Below are positions 30,857-40,400 of a stretch of DNA of 49,244 nucleotides, one piece after another; positions within the stretch are counted from its first letter, which is position 1; every line of letters begins with the position of its first letter. Below the pieces are notes generated by a model. The model searched no databases and was not told the origin of the DNA. It was given only the letters and a program-made list of their open reading frames with translations. Made by a program: the position numbers and the translations under genes. The stretch comes from Spirochaetota bacterium. Its GTDB lineage: Bacteria > Spirochaetota > JAGLSM01 > JAKPMW01. The stretch is from assembly GCA_031283155.1 (NCBI GenBank), contig JAITCI010000083.1, positions 1-49,244 of the forward strand, read 5' to 3'.

Positions 30857-31010
30857 CCGAGCCGCAACATGGATGTTGCACGTTTGGCTCGGGCTAGAAC
30901 AGGATGTTCTGACCCGATACTGTTCGTCGCGTAAGCGACGCCTATAATTTTCATTCCAGTCACGCCCGTAGGGCGTTGCGCGTACAAGGATGTACGCTCT
31001 TGCGAGGGCT
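30857..31010. repeat. Cluster of short hairpins; part is an inverted copy of 2651..2781
   Basis: GCAACA-TGGA-TGTTGC, AGAACA-GGA-TGTTCT, CGTCGC-GTAA-GCGACG, acgcccgtagggcgt, GCGTACA-AGGA-TGTACGC. Confidence 0.85.
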
Positions 31011-31671
31011 AATGTCTTTTATCGCGTTTTGCGGAAAACAGGATATTCCGGTTTGCCATGATATAGCGAAAGCCCGAATAGAGCGCAAGGAAACAGGTGA
31101 TCAAAATAAGCACCGGCGGGAGCGCTCCGAGCGCGTCCCCCCAGACCGCGCCCCCGGCATACCACTCCCAGAATTTATCTTTTGCGACGGGGGCTTCCGG
31201 CGCGTCCTTGCCCAGGCTCTCCAGAATGAAGGCTTGCGCGATAAGCATAATGAGTACCAGTATAATCGTGGTCATCTGCGCCGCAGTTTTGCTCTTTCCC
31301 CAATACGAGGTCTCCACGGCTTCCTGCTGCCGGATGGCGGAAATGCGCAGCCAGGTAATCAGAATCTCGCGCCCCAGAATCAGCAATACCGCCCAGAGCG
31401 GAACGCGCGCTTCCGGCAGAAAGGTCAGGGAAACGAGCGCGGCGGAAACAAGCAGCTTATCCGCCAGAGGGTCGGCGAAATTCCCAAACTCGGTTCGCTG
31501 ATTATAGGCGCGCGCGATACGGCCATCGAGATAATCGGTGAGGGCGGCGGCGGAAAAAACCATGAGCGCGGCGAGCCGCGCGCTGCCCTCTTCCCTGAAA
31601 AGGAGCAGCACAAAGCAGGGGATAAGCAGTACGCGAATCATTGTGAGTATATTCGGTATTGTCCAGGTCAT
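31009..31671 (-). CDS. pgsA: CDP-diacylglycerol--glycerol-3-phosphate 3-phosphatidyltransferase
   Basis: MTWTIPNILTMIRVLLIPCFV...SAAALTDYLDGRIARAYNQRTEFGNFADPLADKLLV. Confidence 0.92.
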   Translation of the reverse strand: MTWTIPNILTMIRVLLIPCFVLLLFREEGSARLAALMVFSAAALTDYLDGRIARAYNQRTEFGNFADPLADKLLVSAALVSLTFLPEARVPLWAVLLILGREILITWLRISAIRQQEAVETSYWGKSKTAAQMTTIILVLIMLIAQAFILESLGKDAPEAPVAKDKFWEWYAGGAVWGDALGALPPVLILITCFLALYSGFRYIMANRNILFSAKRDKRH

Positions 31672-32963
31672 ACCAGTTCCCCAGAGAGGTCATACGCGCC
31701 GCTTGCGGTAATGCGCACCTGAACCATATCTCCGGCGCGTACAGCCGACTGCCTGGCCGTTTTGGTAAAGCTAATCATGCCGTCCACGTCGGGGGAGTCC
31801 TGGTAGGATCTGCCCGAAAGCGATGGCTTCGTCTCCGAAACAAGAACCTCCAGCGTTTGCCCCACAAAGCGTTTCAGGCGCTCGGCGGAGATGCCTTGCT
31901 GCAAACGCATGATCGCGTCATAGCGCCCGGCCTTTGTTCTTTGGCTGACTTGCCCGGCCTCCCGCGCGGCGTCGGTTCCTTCTTCCCTTGAATATATGAA
32001 ACAACCCAGTTTATCGAAGGCAAGTTCCCGCATCTTTTGGAGGGTCTCGCGGTGATCGACACTGGTTTCTCCGGGATAGCCCGTAATAAGGGTAGTGCGC
32101 AGGATGGCGTCGGGATTTTGGCTGCGGATATGTGTTACCAAAGCCCGGATATGCGCATAATTAACGCGCCGCCGCATCCGGCGGAGGGTGGCGTCCACCA
32201 GCGCCTGTACGGGAATATCGAAGTAGGGGAGAACCTTTCCGCCGACAAGCATACGTTCTATGAGATCCTCGCGGAGACTGGCCGGATGCAGGTACAGGAT
32301 ACGGATCCAGCGGATACCGTCGATCTCTTCGAGATCGTCGAGCAAGCGAGGCAGGGTATAGCTCGGATCATTGGGGTCGGCATAGCGCGCGCTGTCCTGG
32401 GCAATCAGATTGAGTTCGCGTATGCCTTTTGCCGCAAGCAAGCGCGCCTCTTCCGTGATTGCGGTATGCGCCCGCGCGCGAAAGGCGCCGCGGATCATCG
32501 GGATCGCGCAATAGCTGCACCCATTATCACAGCCGTCAGAAAGTTTGAGCCAGGCAGCGCCCGGTTCTGCCTCAGCGGACGCGCCGAAAACCGGATGGTA
32601 CGTCTGTGCGGGGTGGATTCCTTTCGCGAATGGATTTTTCGCAAGCGCCTCCGCGAAGTGAATACCGATAAAGGCGTCCGCCTCGGGGAGTGCCGCCCGG
32701 AGTTCTGCCGCGTTCCTCTCCGCAAAACAACCCGCCATGACCAGGTGCGCGCCCGGTTTGCGCTGGGCGGAGAGTTCGAGCATCGTTTCTATGGATTCTT
32801 CTTTTGCCTGTGTGATAAAGCCGCAGGTATTCACGATCAGGAGATCGGCTTCTTTCGGATGCAGAGTTTCTTCCCAGCCCTGCGCGAGGAACGCAAGCCT
32901 CGCCCCTGCCGAATCCACAATATTTTTGGCGCAGCCCAGGGTCGCAAGATAGAAGGCAGGCAC
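31668..32963 (-). CDS. rimO: Ribosomal protein S12 methylthiotransferase
   Basis: ATLGCAKNIVDSAG, NTCGFITQAKEESIETMLEL, LSDGCDNGCSYCAIPMIRG radical-SAM CxxxCxxC, TTLITGYPGET. Confidence 0.92.
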   Translation of the reverse strand: MPAFYLATLGCAKNIVDSAGARLAFLAQGWEETLHPKEADLLIVNTCGFITQAKEESIETMLELSAQRKPGAHLVMAGCFAERNAAELRAALPEADAFIGIHFAEALAKNPFAKGIHPAQTYHPVFGASAEAEPGAAWLKLSDGCDNGCSYCAIPMIRGAFRARAHTAITEEARLLAAKGIRELNLIAQDSARYADPNDPSYTLPRLLDDLEEIDGIRWIRILYLHPASLREDLIERMLVGGKVLPYFDIPVQALVDATLRRMRRRVNYAHIRALVTHIRSQNPDAILRTTLITGYPGETSVDHRETLQKMRELAFDKLGCFIYSREEGTDAAREAGQVSQRTKAGRYDAIMRLQQGISAERLKRFVGQTLEVLVSETKPSLSGRSYQDSPDVDGMISFTKTARQSAVRAGDMVQVRITASGAYDLSGELV

Positions 32964-32968
32964 GGATC

Positions 32969-33985
32969 CTACCGCAATTGTTCAGATTCGAGATGATAGC
33001 GCCCGTCAACTGTGTTATGCCGCCACTTAAAAACAAATCCTGCGCCCGGGTTTTGCGTGTCCATTTCCAACTGCACATTGTTCAGGTTCAGAAAAAGATT
33101 GTGCGGATTGATGACGCGAATTTCCATGGTGTTATTGGCGGTGATTGTCACCGTATCTCCGGCTTGCAGAAAGTGGGTATTCTTCTCTTCGTTATCGCGG
33201 ACTGCGTTTACCGTGGCGCGTCCCCGCGCGGTTATGGACAGGCGAATCTCCGCCCGCTCATCCGCCACAAGAATGGTTTTTCCGCCTGTTTGCGTTCCGT
33301 CAGGCGAGGATTCCTTATGGAGAATCTTTGCGGTACCGTAGGCTCGGTCGTTGGATACAGCGCTGATCGCGATTTGGATATCGATATTTCCATCGCCGGT
33401 GAGATCCAGGGGATAGATCTGCCCCACGCGGAGTATCTGGCGAAAGCCCTCAAAATTGATCGTTATCGCGTCCGGCGCGAAATCCTCAAAAACCATATTT
33501 TTTCTTGCGCCGTCCATCATAAACGGGATAGAGGATCCCAGCGCAAAAAAATGATCTCCGTCGAGAGGGATGCTTTGGGTGTTTGTATTTCCATCTTCCG
33601 GGTTTAATTTGATCTGCTGCTTCTGCATATTTGTGATCAGGATAAACGCGAAAAGCAGCGCGCCCAGCAGAACGATAATGAGAATAAAAACCGGAAAACC
33701 GTTTTTTTGTTTATTTGGCGCGGTAAGCTCTTCGATGGGGGCAGGCGCCTCCTGCACAAGGGTGCGTTTATAGATATCCACCATGCGATCGGGATCCAGC
33801 TCAAGATATTTGGCATAGCTGCGGATAAATCCGGTGATATGCGTCTGGCTCGGGAAGGATGTGTACGAATCATCCTCGAGTGCCGTAAGATAGCGCGAAC
33901 CGATTTTTGTCTGATCCGCGATATCCTTGATGAGGTATCCGTGCTTTTCGCGCGCTGTCCTGAAAATTCGTCCTATTGTTTCCAT
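32969..33985 (-). CDS. HTH/RodZ-like cytoskeletal protein
   Basis: METIGRIFRTAREKHGYLIKDIADQTKIGSRYLTALEDDSYTSFPSQTHITGFIRSYAKYLELD; single TM; DUF4115-like C-terminus. Confidence 0.8.
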   Translation of the reverse strand: METIGRIFRTAREKHGYLIKDIADQTKIGSRYLTALEDDSYTSFPSQTHITGFIRSYAKYLELDPDRMVDIYKRTLVQEAPAPIEELTAPNKQKNGFPVFILIIVLLGALLFAFILITNMQKQQIKLNPEDGNTNTQSIPLDGDHFFALGSSIPFMMDGARKNMVFEDFAPDAITINFEGFRQILRVGQIYPLDLTGDGNIDIQIAISAVSNDRAYGTAKILHKESSPDGTQTGGKTILVADERAEIRLSITARGRATVNAVRDNEEKNTHFLQAGDTVTITANNTMEIRVINPHNLFLNLNNVQLEMDTQNPGAGFVFKWRHNTVDGRYHLESEQLR

Positions 33986-33991
33986 AAAATC

Positions 33992-34672
33992 CTATTTCCT
34001 TGCTTTATCAAATATATCCAGCGGAAGTATGGTGTTTCGTATTACCTGAACATTGCTGTCGGGCATACCAAACCAGAAAATTGTCGATTGCAGCTCAACG
34101 TCGGTTTTAATGTCGGTAAAGGTAATAGAGACCTGCTTATTATTGACGGTCCATGCCTGCACCCGCGTGATGATCCCGCTGTTTTTTGCGACCCAGAGCC
34201 GGATGGACTTGAACCCAATCTTGCTTATTCGCGGATCCAGTTCAAGAATGTATGCCTCGGGGTTGGTTCTGCCGTTATCGGCGAAGCGGAAGCTATAGTC
34301 CTGCTTAAGCTGCTCAAAATTTTTGCTTGAGCGCCCCAGAAGCAAATTATACTCGTTGTCGTTTTTGACTATATCCTGCTCGGCGACTATACCGTGGTAG
34401 GGAATGTATATCCAAAGCAGCTTCCCGTTGGATACGATCTGGCTTGCGTCTGTTGTGCTGTTCAGGCGGATAGAAAAGGGCTTTTTATAAAAGAACGTCC
34501 CCGCGTTGCGGTATCCGTCGTTCTCGATCACATAATTTGCCGTCATATTTTCAACGGATTGCAGCCCCTTTTCCATGAGATCCACCACAGCCTTGACGGA
34601 GACCATCTCGGATTGCGCAAGCAAAAAACAGGGGAGAATAAGGGCAGCCAGAATAGCCATACCTTGTTTCAT
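33992..34672 (-). CDS. LolA-like outer-membrane lipoprotein carrier family
   Basis: Signal peptide; LQSVENMTANYVIENDGYRNAGTFFYKKPFSIRLNS...NGKLLWIYIPYHGIV; likely start MKQGM at 34672. Confidence 0.75.
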   Translation of the reverse strand: MKQGMAILAALILPCFLLAQSEMVSVKAVVDLMEKGLQSVENMTANYVIENDGYRNAGTFFYKKPFSIRLNSTTDASQIVSNGKLLWIYIPYHGIVAEQDIVKNDNEYNLLLGRSSKNFEQLKQDYSFRFADNGRTNPEAYILELDPRISKIGFKSIRLWVAKNSGIITRVQAWTVNNKQVSITFTDIKTDVELQSTIFWFGMPDSNVQVIRNTILPLDIFDKARK

Positions 34673-34808
34673 AGCCGCACCTCCGGCAATAATGAGAATA
34701 CTTAAAGAATAATAATAAAGATAAAGGATGGGGGGCGCGTTCTTTGATTCTATAGATATTGCGAATTTTGCGGAAAAAATTGTATACTCCATAGTGTGGA
34801 GGGGGCAG

Positions 34809-36017
34809 ATGGCGAATAGCAATTTATCCCAGGCGAAAAACGCCAAAAACGACGAATTTTATACCCAGTGGGCGGATATTGAAAAAGAGGTGAACGCCTA
34901 TCTGGAGTGCAACCCCGATGTTTTTCGCGGCAAAACAATCCTTTGCCCCTGCGACGACCCTTATGAGAGCAATTTTTTTAAGTATTTTGCTTTAAAATTT
35001 AACAGTTTTAAACTCAAAAAACTTATAGCTACGTGTTATATCGGCTCTCCGATTGCCAATAATGAACTCTCGTTATTTCCCGAAGAAAGCAGGGAAAATA
35101 GAACCACCGGGAATCCGCACAAGATTGAGATCACCGAGATTCCGGATATCAATAAGGATGGAGTGGCCGATCTGGTTGACGTCGAGCTGCTCCTTGCCAA
35201 CGACAGGAACCATTTAACCCGCTTACAGGGCGATGGGGATTTCCGGAGCGACGAAATAAAAAAACTGCGGGATGAAGCGGATATGATCATCACCAATCCG
35301 CCGTTTTCGCTTTTCCGGGAATTTTTGGCGTGGATTATGGAGGCGGAAAAACAATTTCTGATAATCGGCAATATGAACGCGATTACCTACAAGGAAGTGT
35401 TTCCGCTGATTAAAGAAAATAAAATATGGCTTGGGGCGAGCATTCACAGCGGAGACAGAGAATTTGCCGTACCGGACGACTACCCGCTGTACGCGGCAGG
35501 GTATAGAATTGATGAAAAAGGAAAAAAATATATTCGGATTAAAGGTGTTCGTTGGTTCACCAATCTTGATCATGGCCGCCGCCACCGGCCTCTGCCGCTG
35601 ATGACGCTGGCGGATAATCTGAAACACAGCAGGCATAAGGAATTACGCGGCAAAAAAGCCTATGACAGATATGATAACTACGACGCCATCGAGATTCCTT
35701 TCAGCGACGCGATACCTTCCGATTATGACGGCGTGATGGGCGTGCCTATTTCTTTTCTGGATAAATACTGCCCGGAGCAGTTTGAGATTTTGGGAATAAC
35801 AAAAACATGGTTCGGCGCCGCCAGTAAAACATATCCCGACCAAACACAGGTGAGCGCAAACGGGAAAACAAGCACAGTCTCAAAACTGAATGACGGCGCG
35901 GCAATCAGGCTTCAGAAACCGCCGCTCGGCACAACATACTACAAGGTAGGCAATGTATGTTATGAGCAGGTGTATGCGCGAGTCCTTATCCGGGCAAGGG
36001 AGAACCATAAAAATTGA
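34809..36017 (+). CDS. EcoRI-family adenine-specific DNA methyltransferase
   Basis: [58 protein letters not shown] (NPPF), [11 protein letters not shown]. Confidence 0.88.
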   Translation: MANSNLSQAKNAKNDEFYTQWADIEKEVNAYLECNPDVFRGKTILCPCDDPYESNFFKYFALKFNSFKLKKLIATCYIGSPIANNELSLFPEESRENRTTGNPHKIEITEIPDINKDGVADLVDVELLLANDRNHLTRLQGDGDFRSDEIKKLRDEADMIITNPPFSLFREFLAWIMEAEKQFLIIGNMNAITYKEVFPLIKENKIWLGASIHSGDREFAVPDDYPLYAAGYRIDEKGKKYIRIKGVRWFTNLDHGRRHRPLPLMTLADNLKHSRHKELRGKKAYDRYDNYDAIEIPFSDAIPSDYDGVMGVPISFLDKYCPEQFEILGITKTWFGAASKTYPDQTQVSANGKTSTVSKLNDGAAIRLQKPPLGTTYYKVGNVCYEQVYARVLIRARENHKN

Positions 36018-37183
36018 AAACTGAACTCAAAAAATATACAGTCAGCGAAATTGTGGATGGCTTTGTGTATAATGAGCTTGAGGGCAAAGGACTGTTTGGA
36101 CTTTCGGGTAAGCTTACCATCCAACCGGAATATCAGCGCAATTACATTTATGCCGACGGTAAAAAAGACGCCGCAGTTATTGAATCGCTTCTGAAAGGCT
36201 ATCCGCTGGGGCTGATTTATTTTAATAATGTGGACAAAAATAATTTCGAAGTGCTGGACGGGCAGCAGCGGATTACGTCTATCGGTCGGTTCACTACAGG
36301 GAAATTTGCGATTGTTGATGAAAATGGGCACGAGCAGATATTTACTTCCCTGACTCCAGACAAGCAGTCAAAAATTTTACGCAGCGAACTTCTGGTGTAT
36401 CATTGCGAAGGCACGGAAACCGAAATTAAGGATTGGTTCAAAACCATAAACATCGCCGGCATTCCGCTCAATGAACAGGAATTGCTGAACGCCATTTATT
36501 CAGGATCATTCGTCACCCTGGCAAAAACCGAATTCAGCAATTCCGCTAACGCCAACATTCAAAAATGGAGCGCCTACGTAAAAGGATCGGCAAGCAGGCA
36601 GGATTTTTTGGCGACTGCCTTAGCCTGGGCTGCCGCCGCGCAAGGGCAGGAAAAAGAAGGGTATATGGCGGCGCATCGGCAGGATACAAATATCAAAGAG
36701 CTGAAAACGTATTATAACAGCGTTATGGATTGGATTTCCGGCGTATTCCGCGATACAGAAAAAGAAATGTGCGGCCTGGAATGGGGGCGCTTATATGAGG
36801 CATATCACAAAAAATCATACAACCCTTCCAAAGTATCCAAAGCGGTGCAGGATCTGTATGGCGATGTGTATGTCAAAAACCGCCGTGGGGTTTTTGAATA
36901 CGTTTTAGGCGGCGAAAAAGATCCGAAGCTATTGGAAGTCCGCGTTTTTGACGAGCCAACAAAGCAAACAGTATATAAACAGCAAACCGCATCCGCCAAT
37001 AAAAAAGGTACATCCAATTGCCCTTTATGCGCCCTTGGACACAGTGCCAATAAAAATAAAATTTGGGAACAGAAGGACATGGATGCAGACCATGTGGCCG
37101 CGTGGAGCAAAGGCGGCGCAACCGATATCAAAAACTGCCAGATGCTGTGCAGAACGCATAATCAGGCAAAAGGGAATAAGTAG
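36014..37183 (+). CDS. DUF262 (GmrSD/ParB-like) protein with C-terminal HNH nuclease domain
   Basis: [11 protein letters not shown]...[15 protein letters not shown]-terminal CPLC...[37 protein letters not shown] start overlapping the methyltransferase TGA. Confidence 0.88.
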   Translation: MKTELKKYTVSEIVDGFVYNELEGKGLFGLSGKLTIQPEYQRNYIYADGKKDAAVIESLLKGYPLGLIYFNNVDKNNFEVLDGQQRITSIGRFTTGKFAIVDENGHEQIFTSLTPDKQSKILRSELLVYHCEGTETEIKDWFKTINIAGIPLNEQELLNAIYSGSFVTLAKTEFSNSANANIQKWSAYVKGSASRQDFLATALAWAAAAQGQEKEGYMAAHRQDTNIKELKTYYNSVMDWISGVFRDTEKEMCGLEWGRLYEAYHKKSYNPSKVSKAVQDLYGDVYVKNRRGVFEYVLGGEKDPKLLEVRVFDEPTKQTVYKQQTASANKKGTSNCPLCALGHSANKNKIWEQKDMDADHVAAWSKGGATDIKNCQMLCRTHNQAKGNK

Positions 37184-37228
37184 CTCTGCGGGACGCGCAT
37201 TTAACGGAAAGCCAAAAAACGGCAAAAA

Positions 37229-37428
37229 CATTGGCCACGAAAAAAACCGAATAAAAGATCGAATAAGACCATAAAAAACAATGATTGGGGTAAATACAAA
37301 ACAAGACAGGGCTCAGGTGCCCCGCAAAAAACAGTTTCCAGCTTTTGGTTTTGTTTTTTACCCAGAAAAATTTTTGATCTTTTTTTAATCTTTTATTCGA
37401 GTCTTTCATTCGTGTTATTCGTGGCCAA
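37229..37428 (+). repeat. AT-rich element with inverted ends, 3' of the EcoRI-like MTase/DUF262-HNH operon
   Basis: ttggccacgaaaaaaaccgaataaaagatcgaataag ... cagcttttggttttgttttttaccc ... cttttattcgagtctttcattcgtgttattcgtggccaaa. Confidence 0.85.
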
Positions 37429-37461
37429 AAGTCTTGTTAAAGAATAAAACCGTATACACTC

Positions 37462-40400
37462 TTACGCTTTTGCAGATGCAAATATCTCGCGCGGTTTGGA
37501 GCCAATCTGGGGACCGACGATGCCGTCTTTTTCCATGCGCTCGACCATGCGCGAGGATCGGTTGTAGCCGATCTTGAGCCGCCGCTGGAGGTAGGAGGCG
37601 GAGGCGCGCTGGGTTGTCAGCACTATCGAAACCGCGTCCTCGTACAGGGGGTCGTCCTCGCTGGCATAATCGTCGGCGTCGTCATCTGTAGTTGAAGTAT
37701 CGTCGTCGAGGATATCCATTTGGTACTGCGGTTCCCCAAGCGACTGGAGATAGGCCGTGGTTTTTTCGACCTCGGCCTCGGAGAGGAATGCGCCCTGCAC
37801 CCGCCGCGCCCCGGGAGAGCCCGGCCCCATAAAGAGCGAGTCGCCCTTGCCCAGCAGTTTGTCCGCCCCCTTCGCGTCCAGAATGGTACGGGAATCGATG
37901 GTGGATGCGACCTGGAAGGCGATGCGCGCGGGAAAATTATTTTTGATGACTCCGGTTAAAACGTCCACGGAGGGGCGCTGTGTCGCAAAGATCAGATGTA
38001 TCCCCACAGCGCGCGACATCGCGGCGAGGCGCGAGATGGAGTCCTCAATTTCTTTGGCGGCGAGCAGCATCAGATCCGCGAGTTCATCGATGACGAGGAT
38101 CAGGTACGGCATATGTTCATCCGAGCGTTCGTTATAGCTCTCGATATTGCGCGCCCCGAGGGACTGCAGGCGCTGATAGCGATCCTCCATTTCGCGCACC
38201 AGCCACCGCAATGCGAGAATCGCGTCCCTGGGCTTGTTGATGACCGGAATCAAAAGATGCGGGATGCCGTTATAGGGCGCCATCTCCACGTATTTCGGAT
38301 CAACCAGTATCAGGCGCGCGTGAGCGGGGCTCATGTGAAAGAGGATGCTGCATATAATCGCATTCACGCATACCGATTTTCCGGAGCCGGTGGTTCCCGC
38401 GATGATGAGGTGCGGCATGGAGGCGAGGTCTGCGACCATCGGAGCGCCGGAGACCGTTTCCCCGAGCGCGAGCGGGATGCGGGCGCGCGAGTTCTGAAAA
38501 TCGGCGGACTCCAGGATGTCGCGCAGCGTAACGATGGAGCGCTTCAGGTTGGGTACCTCTATCCCGATGGCCGCTTTTCCCGGAATGGGCGCCTCGATGC
38601 GCACGCTTGCCGCCGCCAGGTTTAACGCTATATTGTCCTGCAATGCAACCACGCGCGAGAGTCTGATCCCGGGCGGCACCATCACCTCGTACTGGGTGAT
38701 CACCGGGCCGCGGCAGATATTGGTGACGCGCGCCTCAATCCCAAACTCGGAGAATGTTTGCTCAAGCTGCTTCGCGGTATTTTGCATATGCGCCCGCGTG
38801 TCTTCATCTATTTGGGCAATGGATTTTACGAGCAGGGCTGCGTCCGGCTTTCTGTAGGGTATGGGCTTTGCGTGGATGCGTTTTGGCGGATTCAAAGCGC
38901 CGGTGAATTTTTCGCTGCCTGTGTCCCGCGCCTGCGTGTGGGCAGCGTCCGGAATTGAAAGTGATTCCTCCGGTTCTGTCATTGCGAGTGCAGCGAAGCA
39001 ATCCGGTGCGCGCTCTTCTGCGGGCGGTTCTTTGTATGAAATCATTGCGTTATCCGGCGCAAGAACCATATTGACCGCAAAGCCGTTTACTGGGGGAGAG
39101 TCGTCTTTAACAGGCGCGTCTGTTACGCCGACGGCGGCAGGCGCGCTGTCTTCGGTGAAATACGAAACGTCGGCACAGGGTTCATCCGGCAGCGCGCAGT
39201 CAGCGGCGAATTTTTGCAAATACGCATCCTCGTCGGGGGGGGCGGTATCGCTGTCATCTTCGGGGAAAATATTTCCCAGTGGAAATTCCGCAGGCTGCGC
39301 TGCCGCAGGCAGGACGTCCGGCGCAAGCGGCTGTACAACGCTTGCGAAGTAACCGGACGGCGTATCCTTCTCCGATGTGTCCGGGCTCTCTACAATGAGT
39401 CTGGTGAAAAAGGGGACGCGCTCTGCGTTGTGCGCGCGTTCACAAAATGCGCGGAGTGCCGCTCGTTCGTTCGCGCGTTCATCCGGCGGCGCAGGCTGCG
39501 GATATGCGCGCTCGTCAGGCACCCAAACGCTTTCAATGGGCCGCTCGGCGGCTTGTGTGCGCTCGTGTATCGGCGCTGTCGCTCGTTCGTCTGTGTTTGG
39601 CGGCCGGGTATGCGCCGCTTCGTATTCGGCGCGTTCCGGCTCTGTGTGCGTCTGCTCGCGGAATGCGCGCTCGTCAGGCACCCAAACGCTTTCAATGGGC
39701 CGCTCGGCGGCTTGTGTGTGTCCGTGTATGGGAGCAGGCTCTGTATTATGCGCGTGTTCGGGAAATGCGCGTTCGTCCGATGGCCAGGCGCGTTCGCGTT
39801 TGCTTGTTTGCTCATCGGGCAGCTCGATGTTTATGCCTTTACCCCCGAAAGGGGGCCAAGGGTACGGGTCTGTAGCGAGATTGTCCGGCTTCCAGGCGTA
39901 TCCGTGTATTGGCGCAGGCTGCTCGTATACGCGCGTTGTTTCGTGTCCGGTATATTTATGTATCGGGGCGGATCGTTCTGTGTTGTGCGCGTGTTCGCGG
40001 TATGCGCGCTCATCGGGCGTCCGGGCGTACCCGGCGTCTGCGCGTTCATCCGATGGCCAGGCGTACTCATCCGCGTCTGGCGATACGGCGCGCGCGCGGA
40101 GTTTTTGGGCGCGCAGGAGATCCCGCCGGATTGATCCATGAATGGCTCTGCCCGGTCTTTCCGTAAAGGTCTCTGTATATCCGAAAGGATGGGGCGCCTC
40201 GCCGGCGAGAGCATATTCCGCATCCGGGATTTTTTCCAGAATTCCGAGCGCGCGGACAAACAAAAATACGCACAGCGCCATGCCGCCGATTCCCGTGAGC
40301 CATAATGCCGTTTTACCGCCATAGAGATATACCGGACGTGTAATCGACTCGCCGACGCTGCCCACGAGGCCGCCTGTGGACGGATCGGAGCCCGCCGCGA

